A stretch of 64,000 bases of DNA from contig KZ627153.1 of NCBI GenBank assembly GCA_002917775.1, positions 226,996 through 290,995 on the forward strand. Direction: 5' to 3'. Every line of letters starts with the position of its first letter. Position 1 is the first letter of the stretch. This DNA is from Glaciozyma antarctica PI12. Taxonomy: Eukaryota > Basidiomycota > Microbotryomycetes > Kriegeriales > Camptobasidiaceae. This document shows, one piece after another, positions 32,475-44,932 of this stretch. Under the pieces are notes generated by a model. The model was given only the letters and a program-made list of their open reading frames with translations, had not been told where the DNA came from and searched no databases. Position numbers and translations under genes: made by a program.

Positions 32475-33932
32475 CTAGACAGGAAGCTTGACTGCCCGAC
32501 GAGTCAACCTCCGTCTACGCGATTGCGATCCGCTCGCCTTCGGCGTCGCCGACTTGGTCCCAGCAATATCGAGGTACGAATAGCCAGCTGCGAGCAGCAA
32601 TTCGTGAGCGAGAAGAACCTCCGTCGGAACAACACACGCACCTTCATCGACCTTGCTCTCCGCCCATTCCGCCACAGCATCAACCTGCCAATCCGCGTTC
32701 TGTGTCCACCTCCACCGACCTCCCGCACTCGTCGGCAGCTCTCCTCCCAGCACAATATCCTGCACCCACTGCCCATCCGGCGTCCTCGACTCGACCTCGA
32801 ACCGCTCAACAACGACAATCTCGCCCTCGAGCTCCTCGTCCGGCAGCGCGTCCTCCTCTACCAATCGCTCCACCCTCATGCTCCACCTCTTGCTCTTCGA
32901 CAACACGAGCGGAGCCGCTTCCCTCACGAGTTTCTGAACGACCGGGTGACCGGCGAGGAGGCCGCATTCCCCTCCGACGAGGAAGACGTAGCGCCAGGGA
33001 ATGTAGGGCGAGATGAAAGCGAGGATGACTCCGGAGACGAAGGTGATTTGGAGCAGGACGAGAGAGGTTCGTTCGTCCCGCCAGGTGAGGTAGGGGACTA
33101 GGGAGCGACCGAGGTCGGTGAGCTTGGCGATGTTGCCCATCATGATTTGAATGTTTTGCTGCGAAGGAGGTCAGAGAGAGGAGCTTGCGAAGAGCGAGGT
33201 GTTTGACGCACGAGGTTCGCGAGGTAGCTGTGCGGAGATTGGCGTCAGTTTTTGTTCTCCTCTTTGACAAGAGAATGGAACGCACTCGACCGAGTCCTCT
33301 TGAGGTGGTGGCGCGGAGAGCGTGTACGGTTTAGACCCATCCAACGGCGACGCGGGCGGCGACCTGACGGGTCTCGAGCCGTGCGTCGTGAGGAGGATCG
33401 TGGCGAGAACGACGTTGGGAAGAATGAAGAGGAACGAAGGGTAGAGGCCTGCGTGAGGAGGTCAGCTACGTCCCCACGAGAGAGACGGGAGAACGAACAG
33501 AGGAACGCGAACGCAGCTCCGAAGAAGAGAGTCCTCGGCGTGTCCTCCCAACGTACGACAGCTTCGGCTGCGTCCTGAGCAAGGAAGATAGGGCCTGCTT
33601 TCTGCACGAACCTGCGCGTTGAGGTACCGGGTCAGCTCCTTCCTCACGTATCCACCCCGCACTTCACATGCTAACCTCCTGAAGTTGTTGCTGGTCGTCT
33701 GAAGCGAGAGCGGTTCCTTCGTCGCTGCAATGCCCGTTAGCTCCGATCCACCTCCTCTCCTCAACCGATCGCACGTACGCGCAGTGCTACCGAGGGGGGA
33801 GTTGTTCAAGACCGATGACATGAGGAACTCGTCCAGGTTGGACTTGAGGGCGTCCAGCTTGAGCGCGGCAAAGGGGCGTGTAGGAGTTGAGCTGCTAGCC
33901 GGTGCGGCGCTCTTGGGATCCGAGGCGCCCAT
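32475..33932 (-). CDS. Pex24/Pex28-32-family integral peroxisomal membrane peroxin with dysferlin motifs
   Basis: Begins at the ATG at 33932 with a short Ser/Pro-rich leader, then LDALKSNLDEFLMSSVLNNS. Membrane segments follow: DTPRTLFFGAAFAFLCLYPS / FLFILPNVVLATILLT and, after YLANLQNIQIMMGNIAKLTD, TSLVLLQITFVSGVILAFIS / YIPWRYVFLVGGECGLLAGH. The C-terminal part has VERFEVESRTPDGQWVQDIV and GGRWRWTQNADWQVD, the DysF-N and DysF-C patterns, ending in a basic tail. This layout (reticulon-like membrane region plus DysF) is that of yeast Pex28-Pex32, which organise ER-peroxisome contacts and control peroxisome number. Which paralogue it is cannot be decided. About six introns; all junctions are GT-AG. 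Confidence 0.78.
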
Positions 33933-34156
33933 AGACGCAGAGGAGCTGATGCGGAGGAGGGAGATAGGCGTTCGGCCTCGAACGCCGGCGTTCTCGAGGC
34001 CTGGGGACGAGTGGACCTTGTTCTGCGTCCTAGCTCTGCGTTCTACCTTCCATCACCAGGAGAGCGTATTCTGAAAGTACGTTGGAACAAACAGCTCGAG
34101 CGCTCTCTCCAGCTCCGTCGAATTCAACACAACCAGCTCCATTACCTCCCACACAG

Positions 34157-35534
<1,378 letters not shown>

Positions 35535-35872
35535 GGCTGGGGTTCTTGTTCTTTAGAGAGTGCTTGCGAGAGGGTGGGGGGTCGAACGGGGTGTGGAGGG
35601 CGGAGGAGAGGGGAGGTAAGAGTACAAGCGACGCGTCAGCTAACTTGGCTGGCTCTCAGCCAAATCCTCGAGGCGGGGCTGAGCGACAACAGCTCTCGTT
35701 CTTTCTATCTAGCGAGCTGAACAAGGAGTGATCTGCTTGAACTCCTGCTACGAATACTATCCCAGAGAAGAGCGGCGTCCTCCTCGGACTTCTGCTTCCA
35801 CCCTCGCTCGACCGACGACCGCCTTAACCCTCACTTGCAACGACGCCCGAATGCTCTGCAGCAAGATTAAAT

Positions 35873-36957
35873 TTACTCGACGTCCACCAGCGACTCCAAC
35901 TTTAACCGCGCCTTCTCCAACTGCTCCCTCCACATCGTCTGCCACTTGATCTCCCCCTCCCCTCCCTCCCCTCCTCCCACCGCCTCACTAATCGCCTCCG
36001 ACAACTCCTTCCCAACCTTGAAGAAACCCTCCTTGAGCTCCCCAACGTCCTCCTGCGGCGGTTCCAGCCCCTCCGCAAACTCGTCCGCGCTCGCCGACAA
36101 TTCCTGCACGAGTCGTTGGGATGTGACTAGGAATGGAGGGGAGGATAAGCCCGGAGGAGCGTTGGAAGGGGCGGTCGAGGTGATGAGGCGGTGGAGGAGG
36201 AGTCGGCCGAGACGGAGGAGCATGTGGGAAGCTCCTACGCGAGCTCGTTCGGTCGGCGAGAGAGGGTGGGAGGTACGGAAGTCGTCCGAGTCGTCGTCGT
36301 CGCTGTCGTCCTTCTCCTCCTTTTCCTCCCCGTGTACCGCCTCTTCCATCTCCTTGACCTCCTCGAGGCAATCGTCCAATAGCCCTAACACGCTCTTCCA
36401 CTCCTTGCGCGTCGCCTGCAGCTCGTTCGTCGAGATCATATTCGCTTGCTCCACCTTCTCCCACACCTGCCCCGTTAAGCGCAGGTTGACTTCGCGAATA
36501 GCTTTGGCTTGCTTGGGCTCAGCGACGGACGCTTCGAGGGAGCTCTCCAGCAGTCTCTGCACCGATTCAACGAGCTCTTGTCCCGTCCAACTATCGCGTC
36601 GTTAGCTAGTGGAATAGAGCACGAAGAGCAGGTCCGACGCACTTGATCTCCTTCGCCAGAGCTCCCTTCGCCGGACATGCCAGCAGGCAAACCTCGAGCT
36701 TGAGGAGAAGATTCGAAATGTTGGTGACGGTGCCCTGAGCGGCGGCAAGGGAGATGGGAGGCTTGCATGCGAGGGAGAGGGAGGTAGACTCCTTGCCGAT
36801 AGCTTGCGAGAGGACGACAAAGTCGTGCCGGACGTCGGTGATGGGAGGGAGGTCGGAGGGAGGGGAAGGTGGAGGAGGAGGCGGTGGGAGGAGGAGAGTT
36901 GTGGTGCTGGAGGATTGCGGTGCACTGAGCAGTCGCTTTGGCGACAAAGTCCTTCAT
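35873..36957 (-). CDS. GCIP/CCNDBP1-like helical protein (N-terminus uncertain)
   Basis: Two well-supported exons. The first gives DVRHDFVVLSQAIGKESTSL, then SLACKPPISLAAAQGTVTNI and LLKLEVCLLACPAKGALAKE; the second, after a 47-base intron at about 36595-36642, gives WTGQELVESVQRLLESSLEA, a QVWEKVEQANMISTNELQAT helix, an acidic stretch and a C-terminal helical domain ending KARLKLESLVDVE. The order of helices and the KExTxLSL motif fit the cyclin-D1-binding protein 1 (GCIP) family, a helical-bundle family of unclear molecular role. The nearest ATG (36957, MKDFVAKATAQCTAIL) is one base out of frame with the conserved exon; either a one-base error near 36890-36930 or an unrecognised first intron explains it. 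Confidence 0.5.
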
Positions 36958-37241
36958 AACGGCGCGCAAGTTGGGGTGGAAGTAGGAGAGCAACCCGCGA
37001 GCAGGCGCACTCGTCTACTCGTCATTCGCGCGGAGCTCTCTCTTCCTCCTGCCACTCGCTTCAAGACTCAAACTCGGCGTTGAACTCAAAAGGAACTGCT
37101 CAGGAACAGACGGTCAGCAAGGCAACCCTCTCAGGCCAACCCCAAGTCGTCCATCGCCGACGCCGCACCAACCTCTCCAGCAGCCCCTCTCCACCGTCCA
37201 CCTCCCTGACGTCCTCCCCAACTTAACTCCACTCGCGAGCC

Positions 37242-38207
37242 ATGTTTGCAACAATCCTCGCGTGGCTCAGGTCATTGTTCTTCAAACGGGAGCTCGAGAT
37301 CAGCTTGATTGGTCTCCAGAACTCGGGCAAGGTGAGTGACGGAGGGCAGGAGAGGCGCAGGGGAAGGGGAACGTAGAGCTAACCACGCTGTTCTCGTTGC
37401 TTTCGTTCGCAGACCTCGCTCGTAAACGTCCTCGCTGCGGGCGAGTTTAGCTCGAACATGATTCCCACGGTGTGCGTTCTGCGGGCTGTTCGAGAGATTG
37501 AATCGAGCTGATGGTGCGCTCGTTTCTTGCAGCGGGTTTAATCTGAGAAAAGTGACAAAGGGGAACGTGGTGAGTGCTTTCTAGGATGACGTGGAGTGAT
37601 CTCGCTGACCACTCTCTTCGCACGCCAGACGATCAAGCTGTGGGGTACGCGCCTTCGACCTTTGCTGCTTGCGATCGTATCTAAGCTCATAATCTGCTCG
37701 TAGATATTGGAGGACAACCTCGTTTCCGGTCGATGTGGGAGCGATATTGCCGAGGGGTGAACGCGATTGTGTGAGTTCTCCCCCATCCCATCCCCTAAGA
37801 AATCGCTTACCTTCCGCGTCAAGCTTCATCGTAGATAGCGCAGATCGGGGTACCTTTCCTGCAGCGAACGCCGAACTGCACGCATTGCTCGAGAAGCCGC
37901 AACTAATAGGGATTCCAGTCCTCGTGCGATGCCTTTCGATGACCTTCCAGATTTGCTCAAGCTGACCCTCTTGATTTGTTTACACAGGTACTAGGCAACA
38001 AGAACGATCTCGAAGGGCACGCCAAAGTCGACGAGCTCATTCAGGCGCTGGGGTTGGCGAGCATCAAGGATCGCGAAGTCAGCTGCTATTCCATCTCCGC
38101 AAAGAGCCAACGCAACATCGACCTCACGCTCAACTGGTGCGTTCCTTCAGCTGTGTCTGCCACGATTACTGACGAGGAAGGGTTGCAGGCTGCTGAAGAG
38201 AAGTTGA
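37242..38207 (+). CDS. ARL8: Arf-like small GTPase Arl8
   Basis: Eight short exons. The N-terminus [20 protein letters not shown] is the amphipathic helix of Arl8, which is N-acetylated rather than myristoylated (no Gly2). G1 is [20 protein letters not shown], switch [22 protein letters not shown]3 [21 protein letters not shown]4 [10 protein letters not shown] and G5 [18 protein letters not shown]; all nucleotide-binding residues are present. The last exon adds only LLKRS and the stop at 38205-38207. Arl8 sits on lysosome/vacuole membranes and recruits transport and tethering effectors. Product about 185 residues, the usual size. Confidence 0.92.
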
Positions 38208-38428
38208 GCTCGACGCGTTGCGAAGGAGGGTGATTCGAGCTTGCAATGTTGTACCCGTGTCGACGACCGCTTCTCTCATCCCGAGATTCAGATTGTACAC
38301 CATCTCAGCTAGTTGATTTAGTACGAACAGTGCGTTGAGATAAAGGCGAAGCGACCTCGATACATGCTCGCTGGCCGTTTGTTGTTTCCTGCGCCGCTCT
38401 CCCTCTCTCCTCCCACCACCTCAGCAGC

Positions 38429-40410
38429 ATGGCGCCCTCCCCCCCTCCTCCCACCAACCCCTTCGCCTCCCAATCCATCCGCATCCCGACCTTTGCCTCC
38501 CCTCTCACCCGCCCCGACAGCCGTCCCAAGACCCGCGAAGAGGAGCGACTAGGTCGTCTCAAAGGACCCACCCAGTGGGCTTCTTCCCACCTGCTCTCTG
38601 CGTACTACTGATAATGTGGAACGCAGGCAATGGAGCGCTTTCAGTAGCCTCATGACCGACGCTCCGGCACTTCCTTCCCACCTCCTTTCTCGCGCTCCTC
38701 CTCCTCCTCCTCCTCAACCGAAGCCGAGTTCAGCACCGCGTTCTAGCCGTAGTCAGAGCCCTTTTGTCCAGCCGCGTAACCCCGCTACCCCAGCTTCGAG
38801 CTCGCGACCTACCTCGTCTCGAAGCTCCGCGCGACGAAGCGCGGGGAAGAAGGCGGTGGTCGAGGCGGAGGCGCGCGTAGAGGATGCTGTGATGGAGGAC
38901 GTCGCGGAGGTAGTCCTTGCGAAGAAGGCTTCGGGAGGGAGGAAGAGCTCAGTGCGCGGTCGTCCCGTCGCGACGGAGGAGGCTCCTTCGCTTGTCGATG
39001 TCGGGGAGCTGTGGAGTGAGGGAGAGGAGGAGGGGACGGAGACCGTGGTTGAGGTGGTGAAGTCTTCGGGAGGGAGGAAGGGAGCGACGCGAGGTCGTGC
39101 GGTCGAGGCGGAGGTGCCGGTCGAGGAGCTTTGGAGCGAGGAGGGCGAGCAGCAGGGGGAGCAGGAGCAGGAGGAGAACGAGGAGGAGAAGGTTGTGCAT
39201 ATCGCTGGACTATCGAAGCAGATCAGCGAACATCGCGTCGAGCCCGTCGCTTCAGGATCAGGAACGCGTCGCCAACCAGTCGCGTCCGGATTAGGAACTC
39301 GGGCAGCTGTTCCTCCTAAGAAGACTGCGCCTGTTGCGGTGAAGCCGGTAGCGAAGGCGAAGCCGCAGGTGAGGACCAACAAGAAGCGCAAGTCCGAGGT
39401 CGTCGTTGAAACGGAGAGGTACGAACCTCTCCCCCTTTCTCCCCTCCAGCACCATAGCTAATCCTTGCCGTCAGCAGGAACACCAAGAAGCGCGCAGTCA
39501 AGAAGCCTCAGAAGCCCATTCCGCCTCGCAGCCCTTCACCAGACCTCTCCTCCTCCGACGAAGCCCTCGCTTACGCGCCGAACCCTGCTTCTGACGACGA
39601 CGAGAGCGACGATGACAAGTCCGGCAAGGGACTTCGCATTCGCAGCGAGCGACTGAAGGGCAACAAGGGCCGCCTGAACGCCGTCGACGTCGTTTATGGT
39701 GGGATTCGGCAGATCCTCCAACTGAAGATGTGGGTAGACCTTCGCCCCGCTTAGACCGTCACTAACGCGTCCTGCAGCTCGGGAATGAAGAAGGGGAAGA
39801 CTACGAAAGCTGTTCAGCGATACTCGGAGCTCCTGCAGGTCCTTCTCCTCAACCAGGTTCGTTTCGACCATATCGCTCTCGCACCCGCAGCTCACCCCTC
39901 GTCCCAGTCCGACGAAACCTCCTCGCTCTCCAAGGTCGCTAGCCAAGTCAGCGCAGCACGATCGACGGCGAAACAGCTGCGGAACGAGTTGCTGGGAGTT
40001 CAGAGAGCGCGAGCTGGGGTCGGACGTCGGATGCGCGCGAAGGGGAGGAAGGGGTGGCAGGATGGTCGCGCGAAGGCTGAGGTAAGTCTCTCGCGTCCAC
40101 GAGCATTTGTTCTCGATGCTGATTCGGCGTGCTTTCGCAGACTACTCGGAGCTTGCACTCCTTCCTCACCGATTTGTCGTCGGCGTCGCTCGACTGGAAC
40201 AACGTCGCTGCTGGTGGCCACGAAGACGCTCCTCAAGTTGACGTGCGTCGTTTTGCTCTTGAGGGAAGTGCGCGAACTGATTCTCCACTCGCTACGCAGG
40301 ACGGACTAGAGCCACGACTTCAGCGGATTATTTCGACGCTCGGGAGCGGTGGTGGGACGCTCGCAAGGCGAGTCGAGCGACTCAACGCTGAGCTGGTTTC
40401 TCGCAATTGA
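38429..40410 (+). CDS. AT-hook-like coiled-coil nuclear protein, family not recognised
   Basis: Starts MAPSPPPPTNPFASQSIRIP; the first intron (about 38576-38626) joins to QWSAFSSLMTDAPALPSHLL. The middle is low-complexity with two copies of an SGGRK-x-RGR-type motif (SGGRKSSVRGRP, SGGRKGATRGRA), each followed by an acidic VGELWSEGEEE / VEELWSEEGEQ element. The C-terminal third is ordered: GLRIRSERLKGNKGRLNAVD, VVYGGIRQILQLKM, VQRYSELLQVLLLNQ, then a coiled coil (VASQVSAARSTAKQLRNELL) and HSFLTDLSSASLDWN. A basic DNA-binding N-part with a C-terminal coiled coil resembles inner-kinetochore (CCAN) subunits such as the CENP-Q/U class, but I cannot assign it. It is convergent with the Borealin-like gene. 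Confidence 0.6.
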
Positions 40411-40537
40411 TTCTCTCTTTACGCATCTCTGCGAAGCTGCCACTCCCTTTCTCGCACAACGCACAACCAAACGCCAAACGAATGAGTCCAATCCAAGTAA
40501 AACAATGCACGATGTACACCTCCCTCTCTGCCCGCCG

Positions 40538-42095
40538 CTACAGATCCATCTCAGCAAACCTCTCCTCCAGCCTCGCCCTCTCCACCGCACTCATCGCCGT
40601 CCCATCCAACGCCTCGCGCATCCGCCTCACCATCTCCTCCTTGAGCGCCTTCGCCTGCTTCGCCAGCATCTCATCGTAGTTCGGTGCTCCCGCTGGCAAT
40701 TCGTACGTAAACGCAGAAGCAGGAGGAGCGAACGCCTTCCCTCCCATTCCCGTAAGCGACGACGACCTCGCGCGAGACGACCTCCTCACCGCCGGAGCGG
40801 GCTCCGCAACCGCCTTCCCCTTCCCCTTCCCTTTCCCCTTCTTCCCTCCTTGCTCCTCGACTCGCGACGCCTCGTTCCGCTCCATGATGTCCCATTCGCC
40901 GTCCGAGGCTTCCGAGTGCTCAAGGTCGTCCGGAGCGACATAGACGCCGAGCGGGGAGTTGTTGACGGAGAGCATGACGATACTTTCGCCACGGCGGGGG
41001 TTGCGCTTGGCCGTACCGATGGAAGGGGTAGGAGGGAGGGCGGGGTTGAGAGCGAGGGAGCTGGCGGTTCGGTAGATGAAGTTGTTCGAGGAGGAGGCTT
41101 CGTTCGAAGATTGAGCAGCGTTGCGCGTCTGGCGGGGCTGTGGGAGAGGGGAGTTATCAGAATATGCAACGATAGAGAAGGAGAATAGCGCACAGCTGCG
41201 GTAGGAGTCGCGCTCGTCGTGGCTCCACGGTTGCGACCCGTTCCTCGAGCGGCAGACGCGCCTGCCTTCTTGCTAGCAGAAGCGGGAGCGGGGACTGGAA
41301 CTCGCGGTCGCTTTGTCGTACCGAAGACGTCCTCGTCGCCTTGAAGCTCGTCGTCACTCGCTGGAACGTGCAGTGTCAGCGAAAGTGGCGAAATCAACAC
41401 GATCCCTCACGTACCTTGCTGCCGTTCGGCGGCGGGGTTCCCGGGCCTCTTCCTGCAAAGATCAACCGAGTTAGCTTTCCGTGCAAGTTCAGACGCGTGC
41501 AGCCGACGAACCTCTTGCGACCGCTCTGCTCCAACAACCCCATCGGCGCAGGCTGCATCCGATTCGCAATCACCGCTTGTAGTGCCGCCGCCTTGTCAAA
41601 GTTGTAGAGATCAATGAAGTCGTTCATAGACATGTCGCGGATCTGGTCGTCGAGGCCTGCCACCGCCGAATGCCACTGCCGCTTGGCGCTCGCCAGGCGT
41701 TCATCTCCTGAGGTCTTGAGAGCGTGGATCCGCGACGCCGCTAAGGAAGGCAGGGTTCATGAGCTCTCAATGACACCAGGAGAGGAACGAGGGAGCTCAC
41801 ACTCGATGATAAAGTCCTCCAGAAGCGCCCTCGCCTCGACGGAAGGCAGACCACCGCTGCTGTCATGACTCCCTCCAGCCTCCGCCTCGTTCTCTGTCGT
41901 CTCCCCTGCAGAGCAGTGCTTGCTTGGCGAGACGTGGACGTGTATCCTAACGTCGCCGCTCTCGATAGTGAGATCCGTCTCTTCGTCGCCAATGTTTGTT
42001 GATTGATTCTGAGGCTTGTGAGCGTGAGGTTTGCTCTGGACGGCGTCGGCGGACGATCCTGTGGCCTTCTTGACAGTTTTCTTGCGCGTAACCAT
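40538..42095 (-). CDS. Borealin-like chromosomal passenger complex subunit
   Basis: Opens VTRKKTVKKATGS at 42095. A conserved helical region follows: ARALLEDFIIE, then after an intron ASRIHALKTSGDERLASAKR and DQIRDMSMNDFIDLYNFD, matching the Nbl1/Borealin N-terminal domain (LL-DF..E...R...L, then a short 'MS-x-x-FI' segment) that packs with Survivin and INCENP. The middle is basic and disordered (RGTGRNRGATTSATP; KRPGNPAAE). Near the end PRRGESIVMLSVNNSPLGVY is the C-terminal 'GE-x-hhh-S-x-x-xSPL' Borealin element. The passenger complex places Aurora B on centromeres and the spindle midzone. It is longer than yeast Nbl1 and of the animal/basidiomycete Borealin type. Head to head with condensin BRN1. 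Confidence 0.68.
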
Positions 42096-42199
42096 ACTGG
42101 GCGAGGAGGAGGGCTGAGTGAGAGTTGAGGGAGAAGGGAAGAAGCGCGTCTCCTTCTCCCGGTGTTTGACTCTCTGCCTTCTTCCGCTACGCCTCCGCC
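42096..42199. promoter_or_regulatory. Compact bidirectional promoter between the Borealin-like gene and BRN1
   Basis: Only 104 bases separate the divergent start codons of two mitotic chromosome genes. One ACGCG (MBF-type core) occurs on the minus strand at 42145-42149. No TATA-like element is evident. Co-expression in mitosis is a reasonable inference from the shared control region. Confidence 0.5.
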
Positions 42200-44856
42200 A
42201 TGTCAGTCCCACTTCAGGACGCCAACCGACACAACGTAGGATTCCAGAGTCCAAACTCGAAGGGCGTCAAGTCTCCCGCCCGCCTCGGCCACGCTCAGCG
42301 AACGCCCAAGAAACATGGCGGGGGAGTCCTCGCCGTCGCCAACAACCGCATGCGCGAGCAGGCTACTCCCGGGAGGAACTTCAGCGGGAACCTCTCCATG
42401 GGCGGCGCCAACGTACCTCCTCCTCTCGTCGTCGAGAGCCAGCGGTACGAGGAGTGGATGAAGATCGCGACCGACAACGTGTGTTTGTTTCTCGAGGAGC
42501 TGTGCTGGTGGAGCTGACGCGAGCGCATTGAGCAGAAAATCACCTCTACCAACACCTGGAACCTCGCCCTGATCGACTACTTCCACGACATGTCCCTCCT
42601 GCGCAACGGCGACGATAACTCGATCAACTTTCAGAAGGCGAGCTGCACCCTCGACGGCTGCGTTAAGATCTGGACGAGCAGGGTGGACAGTGTTGCTACG
42701 GAGACGGGGAAGCTGCTCAGTGGACTGGCGGAAGACGGTCGTGAGTTCAGGAGGAGAGCGCGGAGGATTGCCCAGCTCACGCGCCCTGTGTTTACCAGGA
42801 GCTGGCAACGATGCGGACGACGACGACATGGATTCTGGGGACGACGAGGCGCGGGAGGCTAGGAAGAACAAGCGGAAGGTGGGTCCTGTTTTGAGACCTG
42901 CAGGAGGAGGTGCTAACTTCGATCTCGCAACCAGACCGCTCGTCAGGCCGCAACGCTCGCCGAAGACTTCAGCAAGATCAAGGTCAAGGCTTTCGACCTC
43001 GAGTTTACCGTCGACCCCCTCTTCAAGAAGACGAGCGCCGACTTTGACGAGGGTGGAGCCGGAGGAATCCTTATGAACCACCTCGGATGCGACGGCAACA
43101 TGAAGGTCGTCTTCGATGCGGGAGATGCCAAGCTCGAGAACGACGAGGAGGACGAGAGCGAGGAAGAGGAGGACGAGGACATGATCAAGGTCGACCTCAC
43201 GAAGCTCACCTGTGCGTACATGTTCGCCAATCTCTCGATTCGACTCGCGAGCTGACCACCTCCCCTCTCGCAGCCAAGTTCCTCCCCTCTCTCGACGCCT
43301 TCTCGTCCATGACCCTCTGCCCCAGTCTCGCCTCCTTCCGCTTCTCCCCCGACGCCAACATTGACCTCGGTATCCTCAATCCCGTCGACGACGAAGCTCC
43401 TCTCCCGAATGCTCACCTCGCGGACGACGAGGACGACTTTGGCGGCGCCGGCGAGGACGTATTCGCTGGAGTTGATTTATTAGGAGGAGTTGATTCTAGG
43501 GGACGCTGTTGATTTCTTCGACGACGGCGCCGAGGATGGCTCGGGACCCGGCAACGGCCAGGTCGAGGACTTTGACCCGCGAAGGCTTCCTGGGGAACGC
43601 GATCTCGTCATGTCGATGGACGGGAATGGCGAGCAGATGTTCGACTACTTTGACTCGGCGTTGATGAAGAACTGGGCGGGTCCGGAGCACTGGAAGATGC
43701 GTCGAGTGGCGGTTCGCAAGGGTCAGTTCCTATTCATCTCGACGCCTTCTTTGCTCGCTGACGACCTTCTTTGTCGCAGAGGACGCTATTACCGCAACCG
43801 CGAAGCAACGCAAGGAGAAAACTGCCTTCTCCATCGACTTCTCTGCCCCTCCCCTCGTGTCGCAGAAGGAGCTCTTTGCCGCTGGAGCCGCGACGGCCAT
43901 CAAGACCGCTCGCAAGTCCTCCGTCGCTCCCTCCGCTCGAAGTCGGCGCAGCAGTCGGCCAGCACCGCGAGAAGACACCTACGTCCTTCCCGACGACTTT
44001 CACTTTAGCAGTCAGCTCCTCTTGCGACTGTTCCTCAAGCCCAAGACTGCTGTGCGTCTCCCTTGCCCCATCTTGAGAGTGAATTCGCTGACCTTGAGCA
44101 CGCTGCAGCTCAAGATGCGACGTCGCACGCCGGCCGAGGGCGAGCCTGATGCTCAGTTCTGGGCGCCGGGAGGTGGAGGGATGGCGGGAGACGAGGACTT
44201 GGGCGGAATGGGCGACTATTTCCCCGGCGACGATGGAGGTGCGTCTTCTCTCACTCGTAGGAATGCTTCGGAGCTGATATCGAGGTACAGGTGACGACGA
44301 CGACCACGCGCCTTTCGCGACTCAGTTCATGGCGGACGACGAGGACGACGTTCCGTACTTTGACGACGAGGACCCCGACGACCTCATCGCCGCGACGCAA
44401 GGTCAGCTGCAGCGCGTGCGACCAGAGAACGTCAACTACGCCAAGCGAGCGAAGCGCGTCGACGTCAAGAAGCTCAAGGACAGCATCTGGAAAGAGCTCG
44501 AGGAAGTCACGATCCCCGTCAAGGAGGTGCGTTCTCTCTCCCCTCCTCGACAAGATCGCAACTCATTCGTGGTCGTTTGCAGTTCCCCGTCGCCGCGGCT
44601 TACGCTCCGGAGAAGGACAAGCCCGAATCGCTCGTGCCCGTCATCACCGGCCTTCGCAAGATGTAACCCCAAGGACAAGATGGAGGAGATCAGTACGAGC
44701 TTCTGCTTCATCTGCCTCCTCCATCTCGCGAACGAGCAGGGCTTGCGGATTCAGACGCCTCAGGCGGAGGAAGGACAGGTCGACGATGGGTTGCTCGCGA
44801 GGACGTCGGTGGGAGGGTTGGAGCAGTTACGTGTATTCAGGGAGATTGCTGCGTGA
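42200..44856 (+). CDS. BRN1: Condensin complex kleisin subunit Brn1/Barren/CAP-H, with apparent frameshift near the C-terminus
   Basis: The N-terminus has the kleisin head: YEEWMKIATDNKITSTNTWN, LALIDYFHDMSLLRNGDDNS, INFQKASCTLDGCVKIWTSR. Then DFSKIKVKAFDLEFTVDPLF and GGAGGILMNHLGCDGNMKVV, MTLCPSLASFRFSPD, the Asp-rich linkers, GPEHWKMRRVAVRK, and NVNYAKRAKRVDVKKLKDSI near the C-terminus. These are the five conserved Barren blocks. Brn1 bridges the Smc2-Smc4 heads and HEAT subunits during chromosome condensation. The last exon reads VPVITGLRKM and then TAA, while the conserved continuation PKDKMEEISTSFCFICLLHL lies in the next frame; one surplus A at about 44664-44665 (TAAC where TAC is expected, giving Tyr) explains it. 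About nine introns. Confidence 0.93.
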
Positions 44857-44932
44857 ATGGAGCGAGGAGGACACTGTTATACTATATTGTTCGAGAGCGC
44901 GCGAGTATATGGGGTGGAATGCGCGAGCTTGA

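Noticed and set aside
44663-44673. An 11-nt GTAACCCCAAG 'micro-intron' in BRN1
   Set aside because: Removing it does not restore the conserved frame. A single extra A does.
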